From Pseudoselenomonas ruminantium (lineage in GTDB: Bacteria > Bacillota > Negativicutes > Selenomonadales > Selenomonadaceae): a stretch of 64,000 nucleotides of DNA. Below are positions 25,197-33,217 of this stretch, piece by piece. The stretch covers positions 26,607-90,606 of the forward strand of contig SVBX01000013.1 in assembly GCA_015058655.1 (NCBI GenBank). Reading direction: 5' to 3'. Position 1 is the stretch's first letter, and each line of letters opens with the position of its first letter. Position numbers and translations under genes: made by a program. The notes below the pieces were generated by a model. That model ran no database searches. It had not been told where the DNA came from and saw nothing but the letters and a program-made list of their open reading frames with translations.

Positions 25197-26920
25197 TTTG
25201 TAAATTGCTTATAAATCGGTTCAGGGAATTTTATCTTCAAAAGTGACCTAAAGACAGGGTTTTGTATAAGATAATCGCCTTGTTCTAATCTCGTCAACAT
25301 ATTTTTATAGGTTGTTGGCAAGCTACTATAATCTTTTGTTGATGTTTCTATGGTATTAGTTCTGCCGTATGCGTGCGTGGAGCAGTTTCCGGTTACGCGT
25401 GGATGGATATTTGATCTGAACTGCTCTGCGCCGAATAAAACAACTCCCAAAGATCTACCGCGTTCTGTGACATCCAGTATCTCTTTTAAGATAGGTGAAG
25501 TTTTTGGGGTGTCTTTGGACGCGTATTTATTTAATTCATCTATGAAAACAACTAATCTTGATGGTGGTGGCGATTGCAACTCATCGTCATATTCACCTAA
25601 TTTTAAATTGTAAATAGTTCTTACTGCATCACCAAAAACAAATGCTTGTTTATCTTCTGGTAATTTTGCTATATCAATCACACAAACATCATTAGGTTTT
25701 ATGTTTTTCAGTTCGTCCGCTAATCTGCATTCATGATTAGCTATATTAGCCCTGTTAGCAAACATATCATCGTTTTTAGTAGCTTTGTTAATAATTCGTT
25801 TAAATTTTCTCCAGCTTAATACTGATATTTCATTTGATACCTTAGTACCTGTGCTTTTTTGTGTTCTTTGAGATAATTCATCTACTTTTTCTCTAAAGTC
25901 TTCCCAAGTATTTATTTGTCCATGCCCAAAATCTGGGTCGTTCTTATCAATAATTTTACTGATGATAGCTTCCATTGTTTGTTGTGGGTCGTCCACATCA
26001 GCAAAAAGCATTTCTATACTTTCTTTATCATCTTCATATGCATACTTAAATTTTTTCAGCATTTCATTTTCAATATATTCCATTATATCTGTTTTGGGTA
26101 AGTACGAATTTTGTCTAACGAATGTTTCTGCTGAATAGGGGATATAATATTTAACATTTCGAAACGGCTTGTTACTTAATCCTAATTCTTCGTATTCCTT
26201 ATAAACTTCTTTTCGTTTCTCTGTTGGTTTTTCATCTTCAGCAAAATCATTTTCCTTATGTATAGCCATTAAATCCTTGCCTTTAACATTAAAGATTACA
26301 AAGGCAACAGTCTCCTCTTCGTCATTCATCTTTATATACTTCTCTTGTATCGATTTCATAAGAAACATAGCATAAGAAGTTTTGGATGCCAAACCTGATA
26401 TACCTGAAATATTAAGATGGGCACCTTCTGGCCCTAAAATGAATTTTGAATTCAAATTTACTGGAATTGTAATTTCGTTATCGGTTCCTTCGTACATTTT
26501 TAAGGAGCCACAAACTAATGGACTTTTAATATTATTAAGTCCTAATGCATCTGTTATTTCATTTTCAGCAGCCAGAAAAACTGCTGCTCCGTTATGAACG
26601 GGTGTATATATGTTATTACTGTTATAAGATATGGTAGCTTGCACACAGTTCATACCCACTCTATCTGTTTGTGCATTGATACTCACATCACCAAAATCAC
26701 TTGATATAAATCCTGTCAAAAAACTTTGCGCATCAGTAATATGTGATATGTTCTTTATTACGCCATAGGAATAAGAACCTTCGATATGTTCAACTTTTAC
26801 GATATCAAAAGCATGTAATTTTAAATCCGAATCTGTCCAAAAAGTAAAATCATCCATTGTGGTAGGATTTTTTTCCGTCGCTATTACTCTGCCGATAGGT
26901 TTATTCTCTTTATTCTTCAT
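25193..26920 (-). CDS. HerA-like DNA-translocating ATPase
   Basis: 575 residues. A N-terminal HAS-barrel-like region (about 1-150: IGRVIATEKNPTTMDDFTFW) precedes the ATPase core: Walker A GISGLASKTS near 173-182 with Ser in place of the last Gly, Walker B LVVFIDELNKYA near 455, and the HerA/FtsK-type C-terminal segments ERGRSLGVVLFGAEQFRS and GNCSTHAYGRT. HerA hexamers pump duplex DNA and work with NurA nucleases; a NurA-like gene lies 14 nt upstream. The Walker A change may alter nucleotide use. The gene is visibly AT-rich compared with genes outside the block. Confidence 0.83.
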   Translation of the reverse strand: MKNKENKPIGRVIATEKNPTTMDDFTFWTDSDLKLHAFDIVKVEHIEGSYSYGVIKNISHITDAQSFLTGFISSDFGDVSINAQTDRVGMNCVQATISYNSNNIYTPVHNGAAVFLAAENEITDALGLNNIKSPLVCGSLKMYEGTDNEITIPVNLNSKFILGPEGAHLNISGISGLASKTSYAMFLMKSIQEKYIKMNDEEETVAFVIFNVKGKDLMAIHKENDFAEDEKPTEKRKEVYKEYEELGLSNKPFRNVKYYIPYSAETFVRQNSYLPKTDIMEYIENEMLKKFKYAYEDDKESIEMLFADVDDPQQTMEAIISKIIDKNDPDFGHGQINTWEDFREKVDELSQRTQKSTGTKVSNEISVLSWRKFKRIINKATKNDDMFANRANIANHECRLADELKNIKPNDVCVIDIAKLPEDKQAFVFGDAVRTIYNLKLGEYDDELQSPPPSRLVVFIDELNKYASKDTPKTSPILKEILDVTERGRSLGVVLFGAEQFRSNIHPRVTGNCSTHAYGRTNTIETSTKDYSSLPTTYKNMLTRLEQGDYLIQNPVFRSLLKIKFPEPIYKQFTK

Positions 26921-26934
26921 TTTTAACTCTCCAT

Positions 26935-28098
26935 TTAAAATAAATGTAAAAAGGACTCTGAACTAACATATTTAGCTTTTATATATGATTCTGTTAAATA
27001 AATCGGATATATATGATTAGCCCATCTTAAATCTGAACCATAACAAACGGGATTACGCTCGTTTATAATGCAAGCACTTAAAAGATCAACTAACTTTGAA
27101 TCAATCCCTTTTTCTAATTCATCGTCTTTTACTAAAAGTTTTTCCACCTTTACCACACCATCAAAAGGTGTTCTTGTTCTTTTCTTATCTTGTAAGCGTA
27201 TGTACCATACAGCAAAAGATAATCCTTCACTATATGGACTTTTATACATTGCAACCGGTGTCCTATTATACAGAGGCAAATCAGCAATAAATCCGGGATT
27301 TGATTTTCCATGAATATCTTTGCAAATTTCCGGATTAAAATTTTTAGATACGCCAAGAACCCAATTATAGTTATTCTTGAATATTGCCGATTTTCTCTTA
27401 TCCTTTTTTTCTTCCTTGGATGGTTTATACTCCAAGGAGCCATCTTTTATTAAATAGTTGTTTTGGTCTAATTTATTCTTTCTTACAAGTTGTGCTACTG
27501 CTTCTTTTTCTAGTTCAATCATTCTATCCTGTATACATGCTGTCCCTTTATCTTCATATTTTTTTTGGTCTACATTAGCCGTTTTGTAAGGAAGAATGTT
27601 TTTAAATTCAATATTAAGACATTTTAATTCTTGGCACTCATTTAATTTTAATACCGTAGCAGGAAAAAAACCTTTTCTTCCATCAGAATCAGCTATATCT
27701 GGAACAGAAATATCACATTCATACTCAAATGATTCTTTTATTATTTTTTTGTTCTCTCTTTTGCAACAAGCTATCCCTATCTGTCCAGCAATTACAGGAT
27801 ATATAGCAGTTCTTCCACCTGATTTTTTAAATGCAATATCATCAACTTTGTAGACACGTCGTGAACCATCTAAAAAATACTTTAATAGTGTAAAATCTCT
27901 CCGTGCTATCTCTACACTTTGACTATATAGTGGTACATAATTTTTGGTAGGTTGTGTTTCTGCCGTTTTCTCCCAAATGGTTGTGTCTTCGCCATAATCA
28001 ATGTATGGTATTTCCGCGTGATCTAATCCATATTTATGTGCTTTGTAGCTTTTACCACCTGTGACAGTAGCTAGAATATTCATGACTTTCTCGGCCAT
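26935..28098 (-). CDS. NurA-like nuclease
   Basis: 387 residues. FLDGSRRVYKVDD around Asp77 matches the NurA active-site strand (DGS), followed by YPVIAGQIGIACCKR. Later NurA-family segments are WVLGVSKNF, GLSFAVWYIRLQ and DLRWANHIYPIYLTES. NurA enzymes resect DNA ends with HerA. Here the pairing is with a HerA-like ATPase 14 nt downstream, in a GHKL/radical-SAM context, which suggests nucleolytic action on foreign DNA rather than housekeeping repair. Recognition is from scattered motifs, so moderately sure; the gene begins 34 nt after a recombinase gene. Confidence 0.68.
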   Translation of the reverse strand: MAEKVMNILATVTGGKSYKAHKYGLDHAEIPYIDYGEDTTIWEKTAETQPTKNYVPLYSQSVEIARRDFTLLKYFLDGSRRVYKVDDIAFKKSGGRTAIYPVIAGQIGIACCKRENKKIIKESFEYECDISVPDIADSDGRKGFFPATVLKLNECQELKCLNIEFKNILPYKTANVDQKKYEDKGTACIQDRMIELEKEAVAQLVRKNKLDQNNYLIKDGSLEYKPSKEEKKDKRKSAIFKNNYNWVLGVSKNFNPEICKDIHGKSNPGFIADLPLYNRTPVAMYKSPYSEGLSFAVWYIRLQDKKRTRTPFDGVVKVEKLLVKDDELEKGIDSKLVDLLSACIINERNPVCYGSDLRWANHIYPIYLTESYIKAKYVSSESFLHLF

Positions 28099-28132
28099 AA
28101 TATCATCATCCCTCTATACTTTTAGTTGTCAC

Positions 28133-28744
28133 TTATTTTGCAATACAATTTTTTCTTAATTGTACCGGCTTCTCCTTTATGTTTATCCCTGAACTTTTCA
28201 ACCACTTGTATACTGTTGGCCGTGAGCACCCACATATTCTGACTAATTCGCTAACCGTGGAAATTTCCCTGCATTTGTATTTTGTAACGAGATCTTGCCA
28301 GTCAGCAGGTTTCTTGGCCTCTCTGCGCCCACGGTATTTACCCTGTGCTTTGGCTAGGGCTATTCCTTCCTTCTGTCTTTCCAGCATTATCTTTCGCTCA
28401 AATGTGGCAATGGCCGCAAACATGGTCATTGCCAGTTCTCCAGCAGGTGTGGATGTGTCGAAGCTCTCCTTTAGGGAAATGACCTGCACCTGCTTTTCTT
28501 TCAATCGCTGCACAATATCCAATAGATCTTTCGTGCTACGCGCCAACCGAGAGAACTCCGATACATAGACCGTATCGCCCTCACGGGCGAACTCTAGCAT
28601 TGCTTGCAGCTGGGGTCGGTCTATGTCTTTGCCGGACAATTTATCTAGGAAAATTTTCTCTACCTTCGCTTTTTCTGTCAATTCTATTTTTTGGCGTTCC
28701 TCATGTTGCTCTAGTGTGGAAACGCGGACATAGCCAATGTTCAT
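28133..28744 (-). CDS. serine recombinase (resolvase/invertase family)
   Basis: 203 residues. The N-terminal catalytic domain has YVRVSTLEQ (nucleophile Ser9), the LDKLSGKDIDRPQL and SEFSRLARS motifs, and the long helix ATFERKIMLERQKEGIALAK. The C-terminus is a helix-turn-helix (SELVRICGCSRPTVYKWL). Length and layout are those of plasmid resolvases and invertases. Codon use is closer to the host than the cassette it precedes. It may mobilise or invert part of the block, and could be co-transcribed with the downstream NurA/HerA genes. Confidence 0.92.
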   Translation of the reverse strand: MNIGYVRVSTLEQHEERQKIELTEKAKVEKIFLDKLSGKDIDRPQLQAMLEFAREGDTVYVSEFSRLARSTKDLLDIVQRLKEKQVQVISLKESFDTSTPAGELAMTMFAAIATFERKIMLERQKEGIALAKAQGKYRGRREAKKPADWQDLVTKYKCREISTVSELVRICGCSRPTVYKWLKSSGINIKEKPVQLRKNCIAK

Positions 28745-28910
28745 GATTCACACCGCCTTATGTAAACTATACTTATAAATTATAGCTACATTATATCAAA
28801 TAACATATTATTTATAAAGATGTTCTCTTGATTTACATTTAACAATATATATAAAAATAGAGCATGGTCTAAATTTATAACTAACTCATGGCCATAATCT
28901 TGACAGATAT

Positions 28911-28954
28911 GGTATAATTTAAGTAAAGCTCGGTAAAAGTTATAGTTTTACCGA
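28911..28954 (+). promoter_or_regulatory. promoter and operator of the AbiE toxin-antitoxin operon
   Basis: An extended -10 (TGGTATAAT, hexamer at 28913-28918) is followed by TCGGTAAAA and TTTTACCGA (28930-28938, 28946-28954), a perfect 9-bp inverted repeat with a 7-nt spacer. AbiEi antitoxins autorepress through inverted repeats in this position. Confidence 0.6.
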
Positions 28955-28982
28955 TGATTAGTAAAAAGGGGGGGATTCCATC

Positions 28983-29525
28983 ATGTTACTGGACTATTCA
29001 GCTTGTGAGCAGCAGTATACCAATGCTTACCATATTACACAGGCTCTAAATGATAAGCGCATCTATCGCATTGAGCGTGGCATCTATTCCAATACCCCTC
29101 ATGTGTCGGAATTGGCTATCATTCAGAAGAAATATCCCAAGGCCATTTTTACACTGGAAAGTGCTTTCTATTACCACGGCCTAACAACGGACATCCCGGG
29201 CTATTATCATATTGCTACCCCTGCAAAGGCAGCACGGCTGAAAGATCCTCGCATTAAGCAGGTCTATGTGCCGGACAAGGTATTTTCCTTTGGAATGGTA
29301 GAGCAGGAGCAGGAAGGAACCACCATCCGCATCTATGACAAAGAACGAATGCTCATTGAGCTGCTACGCTATAAAGATAAGCTGCCCTATGACTACTACA
29401 AAGAGATTTTACGGAACTACCGCAAAATTGTTGACCGCTTAGACATTGAGCGGGTGCAGGAATATGCAACCGTCTTTCCTAAGAGTGAGATTCTTTGGAG
29501 GCGATTGGATGAGGAGGTTTTTTGA
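28983..29525 (+). CDS. abiEi: AbiEi-type antitoxin/autorepressor
   Basis: 180 residues. The N-terminal winged-helix-like part reads NAYHITQALNDKRIYRIERGIYS, and the remainder matches AbiEi antitoxins (AIFTLESAFYYHGLTTDIP, ATPAKAARL, IYDKERMLIELLRYK). In type IV toxin-antitoxin systems this protein represses its promoter and counters the AbiEii nucleotidyltransferase without binding it. The stop codon overlaps the toxin start (TGATG). AGGGGGGG precedes the ATG. Confidence 0.85.
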   Translation: MLLDYSACEQQYTNAYHITQALNDKRIYRIERGIYSNTPHVSELAIIQKKYPKAIFTLESAFYYHGLTTDIPGYYHIATPAKAARLKDPRIKQVYVPDKVFSFGMVEQEQEGTTIRIYDKERMLIELLRYKDKLPYDYYKEILRNYRKIVDRLDIERVQEYATVFPKSEILWRRLDEEVF

Positions 29526-30337
29526 TGTCGAGATTACAGGAATGGCTTACCAGCATCGAAGCGCAGGGCTATCGCGGTGCCAATGCTCGCGCACGGCTTT
29601 GCCAAGACATAGTGCTGGAAGCTATTTCCAAGGGAAAGTTAAGCCGCCATGTCACCATCAAGGGCGGTGTCGTTATGCGCAGTCTGACAGGTGACATCCG
29701 CAGGGCAACACAGGATATGGATATAGACTTCATCCGCTACTCGCTGGCCGATGAAGCTATACAGAGGTTCGTTGATGACATCAATATTTTTGATGATATT
29801 CATATAGAGATTTCCGGGGCAATAGAGCCACTAAAGCATCAGGACTATCAGGGCAAGTGCATCACCATCCGTATTTACGATAATGAGGGCATGACCATAG
29901 ACAGCAAAATCGACCTTGGCGTACACAAAGACCTCTCCATCCAGCAGGAGGAATACTGCTTTGATGTTTGCATGGATGATGAAGGAGCCAGTTTGCTCAT
30001 AAACTCCCGTGAACAGATGCTTACCGAAAAGCTCCGCTCCCTATTGAAGTTTGGACCTCTCTCCACCCGATTCAAGGATATTTTCGATATTTGCTATCTT
30101 GTTGATCATGTAAACCGTCAAACGCTGGATGCTTGCATAAATCACTATATCTTTTCTGATGAGGGGATGCGTGAGAATAGCTACCCTGATATCATCAAAC
30201 GCTTGCAGGGGACATTCGACAACCGCCGTTACCAAAGCCGGATCAAAACCTCTCGAAAAAATTGGCTTGGCATCCGGGAACAAGACGCTTTTCAAAAAAT
30301 CATAGCATTTTTTCAGGCTATCGCAAATAACGCATAA
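29525..30337 (+). CDS. abiEii: AbiEii-type nucleotidyltransferase toxin
   Basis: 270 residues. DUF1814-type motifs are present: IKGGVVMRSLTG (GG[A/S]-like), TQDMDIDF (DxD metal ligands), a mid-protein IDSKIDLGVHKD, and TEKLRSLLK (KxxR). These toxins transfer nucleotides, arrest growth and give abortive phage resistance. ATG 29525 overlaps the antitoxin stop, with GAGGAGG just upstream. All four motif groups look intact, so this is predicted functional. Confidence 0.87.
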   Translation: MSRLQEWLTSIEAQGYRGANARARLCQDIVLEAISKGKLSRHVTIKGGVVMRSLTGDIRRATQDMDIDFIRYSLADEAIQRFVDDINIFDDIHIEISGAIEPLKHQDYQGKCITIRIYDNEGMTIDSKIDLGVHKDLSIQQEEYCFDVCMDDEGASLLINSREQMLTEKLRSLLKFGPLSTRFKDIFDICYLVDHVNRQTLDACINHYIFSDEGMRENSYPDIIKRLQGTFDNRRYQSRIKTSRKNWLGIREQDAFQKIIAFFQAIANNA

Positions 30338-30343
30338 AAAAGT

Positions 30344-30374
30344 AGCCCTGCACAAGGCAACGTAATGCAGGGCT
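30344..30374 (+). terminator. terminator of abiE operon
   Basis: AGCCCTGCA and TGCAGGGCT arms followed by GCTTTCTT, 7 nt after the toxin stop. Confidence 0.65.
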
Positions 30375-30471
30375 GCTTTCTTGCATTGTTTGTATTAAGA
30401 CATAAAACATGGTATACTTACAGTGCAATCATTGATGTGATTAAGAGGCGAAAATAGATGACAGAAGAAGT

Positions 30472-30722
30472 GAACCCCACCTGCCCATTCATCAGCAGGG
30501 GAAGAAGAAAGTCACGGAGAGACGTCAGGTGTTGGTTCTCTTGCGACAAGTTATACCGTAATAGGTAGTGTTTCTTTACTTGTCTCCCGAAGATATTGGC
30601 AAGTTCTATATCCATTGATATGGGATAATCCATTATGTGTTGTTTGTCGCCTCTTGGCATTTTTGTTCCCTTGGCTCCGGCTATGTCGTAATAAAAGAAG
30701 GAATCCTGGCACAATGTTGCAT
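30472..30722 (-). pseudogene. hsdS remnant, C-terminal part
   Basis: On the minus strand this encodes GAKGTKMPRGDKQHIMDYPI and QHLTSLRDFLLPLLMNGQV, which are characteristic ends of type I restriction specificity subunits (second target-recognition domain and C-terminal helix). The upstream half is cut off by the palindrome at 30723-30786. Confidence 0.7.
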
Positions 30723-30786
30723 ATATAACTCGGAAGAAGATGTCCCCCACCTATAGAGGTGGGGGACATCTTCTTCCGAGTTATAT
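30723..30786. repeat. 64-bp perfect palindrome with 30-bp arms inside hsdS debris
   Basis: ATATAACTCGGAAGAAGATG continues to CCCCCACCT and is exactly inverted after a 4-nt ATAG loop. The arm sequence is the left end of the 71-bp repeat at 3478 and 19831, so this copy looks like two ends joined head to head. It interrupts the hsdS reading frame. Confidence 0.75.
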
Positions 30787-30953
30787 TCCATCTTGCCGCC
30801 GCTGCTTTTGTAGGGGCGGCCTTTTTTATCCGGGAAGTCGAATTGCAGGAAATAGTAGTCGTAGAGGGGTTTGGAGAGGGATTCGAGGGTTGAGATAATG
30901 TTGTTGTTGCTGTTGATTTTGTTATCTATACACTCAAGGAGAGCCTTCAGGAG
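30787..30953 (-). pseudogene. hsdS remnant, central part
   Basis: Minus-strand codons give DNKINSNNNIISTLESLSKP, YDYYFLQFDFPDKKGRPYKS and SGGKMEYN, the conserved central helix and linker of HsdS. The frame then runs into the palindrome. Confidence 0.75.
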
Positions 30954-31090
30954 GGAGGGGGGAAGATATTGGTGCTCTTGTGTACCTGCGTACGGATTTC
31001 TTTGGTGGAAAGGTACTGATACCCCAGCCGGGAAAGATGCATCAAGGCCGGAATCTTCACCCGGGAATCCTCTGAAAAATGCTTGCCCAT
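30954..31090 (-). pseudogene. hsdR remnant, N-terminal ~45 codons
   Basis: ATG at 31090 with AAGGGAG upstream begins MGKHFSEDSRVKIPALMHLS, then RLGYQYLS and NIF, which is the N-terminus of a type I restriction endonuclease subunit. It breaks off into the hsdS fragment, so the rest of hsdR, all of hsdM and the front of hsdS are deleted. Confidence 0.7.
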
Positions 31091-31407
31091 GACTGTCACT
31101 CCCTTGAAAAGGATTGTTATGTGAATAGTATAGCAAAACAAAAGGCGGGTGTCACTTGGTAAAAAGCTTAGGGTGATAGCCTGGTGGCATCAGGCGTGTT
31201 TCAAAAACTCCGCACATCTGGTGCGACATATGCTGGAGAAGTGGTGACGGCTTATGCTGTAATGGTTTATGGTTGAAAATTTAGTATATTTATGCTAGAC
31301 TATGTATAACTCGGCGTATCCTAATTGAGTGTTTCGCCACTTTGAGTGCGAGTGAAAAGGAGGCGGACATTCAGTCCGCCTTTTGTGATTGCAGGGGAGA
31401 GTGTGCC

Positions 31408-31698
31408 ATGCTTAATATAACTGCTATCAAATCGATCGTGTCGCCAATTTGCAAGCGGTATAATATCGACAGGCTATTTCTCTTTGGTTCCTATGCCAGG
31501 AACGAAGCAAGGGAAGACAGTGATGTTGACTTGCGTGTGGACAGAGGGGCATTGACGGGCTTTGCCTATGGGGGATTTTACGGAGATATACAAAGGGCGC
31601 TGGGCGTGCCTACGGATATTTTGACTACCGAGCAGCTCAAAGATAATTTCCTGCAGGCGATACGAAAAGATGAGGTATTGCTTTATGAAAAAAGGTGA
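31408..31698 (+). CDS. mntA: MntA-like nucleotidyltransferase antitoxin
   Basis: 96 residues with LFLFGSYARNEAREDSDVDL (GSYAR and DxD). In HEPN/MNT pairs this enzyme AMPylates and silences the HepT RNase. The start at 31408 follows GGGGAGAGTG. The 3' end overlaps the HepT gene by 14 nt. Confidence 0.85.
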   Translation: MLNITAIKSIVSPICKRYNIDRLFLFGSYARNEAREDSDVDLRVDRGALTGFAYGGFYGDIQRALGVPTDILTTEQLKDNFLQAIRKDEVLLYEKR

Positions 31699-32101
31699 CA
31701 AGGATTATCAGAGATTGGTGCATATCGTCAAGTATTGTGAGAAACTCCGTGCCATTCATGGAAAAATGGGCAGTTATGATGTTTTCGTTGCCAAGGATAA
31801 TTATGAAAAAATAGATGTGAGCGCATTCTATATTGGCCAAATCGGTGAGCTTTCACATGGGTTGACAGAAGAATTTCAGAATGAAAATAATGATATTCCA
31901 TGGAAACAAATCGTTGATATGAGAAATGCGCTTGTTCATAGGTATGGTACTCGTGATACGCGAATTATATGGGATGTCATAGAGGAGGATATTCCTGTTC
32001 TGAATAGGAAATGCAGGGGTTTGCTAAAGGCGCAGAATGCAAAGATAGATGATCAGATAAAGTTTGAATTGGAACAGGAAACAAATATTTTGCTTGAATA
32101 A
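31685..32101 (+). CDS. hepT: HepT-like HEPN ribonuclease toxin
   Basis: 138 residues, all-helical. The RNase motif Rx4-6H is present as RNALVHRYG near residue 80, followed by the tyrosine that MntA partners modify. The ATG at 31685 lies inside the end of mntA. Pair order and overlap are standard for type VII MntA/HepT loci. The gene is followed directly by the MTA/SAH nucleosidase gene. Confidence 0.85.
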   Translation: MKKGDKDYQRLVHIVKYCEKLRAIHGKMGSYDVFVAKDNYEKIDVSAFYIGQIGELSHGLTEEFQNENNDIPWKQIVDMRNALVHRYGTRDTRIIWDVIEEDIPVLNRKCRGLLKAQNAKIDDQIKFELEQETNILLE

Positions 32102-32117
32102 GAAAGGGAGACAGGAT

Positions 32118-32813
32118 ATGAAAATAGGCATCATCGGCGCTATGAAATCGGAAGTGGAGGCACTCAAGGCTGCCCTGGACACTGCTCGCAAGGAGAGCAA
32201 GGCTTCCATGGAGTTCTGCGAGGGCAGGCTGGGGGCTGTGGAGGCGGTAGTGGTGCAGTGCGGCATCGGCAAGGTCAATGCGGGCATCTGCGCCCAGATT
32301 TTGGTGGACGATTTCCAGGTCACCCATATTATCAACACCGGCGTGGCCGGGGCGCTCAGTGACAAGCTGGAGGTAGGGGATCTGGTGATTTCCAAAGATG
32401 CCGTCCAGCACGATTTCACTGTGGAAGCTATCGGCTTCAAGAAGGGGGAGATTCCCTTCACGGGCAAGGTGGCCTTTGAGGCAGATGAAACCTTGCGGGC
32501 TAAGGCCCTCGCCGCTGTCAAAGAGGTATTGCCGGACATCAGGGCCATGGAGGGCCGGGTCTGCTCCGGCGATCAGTTCATTTCCTCCAGGGAAGCCAAA
32601 GACCGCATTATCGGTGAGTTTGACGGCACCTGCGCCGAAATGGAAGGCGCCGCCATCGCCCAGGTCTGCCATGCCAACCACCTGCCCTTCGTAATCCTCC
32701 GCGCCATCTCCGACAAGGCCGACGGCAGCGCCCATGTGAGCTTCGAGGAATTCCAGAAGGAAGCGGCCAAGAATTCCGCGCGGCTGGTACAGCATATGCT
32801 GGAGAAGTGGTAA
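32118..32813 (+). CDS. mtnN: 5'-methylthioadenosine/S-adenosylhomocysteine nucleosidase
   Basis: 231 residues, the family length. It cleaves MTA, SAH and 5'-deoxyadenosine to adenine plus sugar in the methionine salvage and SAM-waste pathway. Seen: MKIGIIGAMKSEVEAL, NTGVAGAL, GDQFIS, the nucleoside-binding AEMEGAAIAQV and catalytic-Asp segment AISDKADG. ATG at 32118 follows AAGGGAGACAGGAT. A housekeeping gene inside the accessory block; radical SAM enzymes upstream would generate its substrate 5'-deoxyadenosine, but no operon link is visible. Confidence 0.95.
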   Translation: MKIGIIGAMKSEVEALKAALDTARKESKASMEFCEGRLGAVEAVVVQCGIGKVNAGICAQILVDDFQVTHIINTGVAGALSDKLEVGDLVISKDAVQHDFTVEAIGFKKGEIPFTGKVAFEADETLRAKALAAVKEVLPDIRAMEGRVCSGDQFISSREAKDRIIGEFDGTCAEMEGAAIAQVCHANHLPFVILRAISDKADGSAHVSFEEFQKEAAKNSARLVQHMLEKW

Positions 32814-32874
32814 GGTTTATGCTATACCCTTCTAAAGGGATATATACTGTATGTTGCAGAAAGGAAGGGTAGTT

Positions 32875-33108
32875 ATGTCTGTCATGCTTGACTATGCTCC
32901 CGATGATATTGCCCTGATACAGGAGCAGGCGAAGGCCAGCAACACCAGCGTAGAGGAGTTTATCCGTCAGGCCTCCCTCAAGGCGGCTAGGAATGCTGCT
33001 TATCTGGCTAAATTAGACCGTTCCAGGGAAGAGTTTCAGCAGGGGAAGGTTGTGGCGTTTACTGATGAAGAATGGGAGAAGTATATAAATGCCCAAGATA
33101 TTCAGTGA
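32875..33108 (+). CDS. RHH-type antitoxin-like protein (solitary)
   Basis: 77 residues. MLDYAPDDIALIQEQAKASN followed by SVEEFIRQASLKAARN is a ribbon-helix-helix arrangement like DinJ/RelB-type antitoxins, and the C-terminal FTDEEWEKYI looks like a toxin-binding tail. No toxin gene follows; the next 100 bp is a repeat. GGAAGGG precedes the ATG at 32875. Confidence 0.6.
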   Translation: MSVMLDYAPDDIALIQEQAKASNTSVEEFIRQASLKAARNAAYLAKLDRSREEFQQGKVVAFTDEEWEKYINAQDIQ

Positions 33109-33120
33109 TATATCATTTCC

Positions 33121-33197
33121 TGCAAGGGTCACTACGAGGATTGAAAAATAAGGCAGACAGAAAGCCCGGAGCACGATGATGTGCTCCGGGCTTTTTT
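33121..33197. repeat. hairpin repeat, copy 3 (short)
   Basis: TGCAAGGG through CTACGAGGATTGAAAAATAA matches the region leading into and including the start of the 104-bp repeat, with the AAGCCCGGAGCAC/GTGCTCCGGGCTT stem followed by TTTTTT. Here it is a good terminator for the upstream genes and for the convergent chemoreceptor gene. Confidence 0.65.
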
Positions 33198-33217
33198 GAA
33201 GTGTATCCTAAAGGGGG

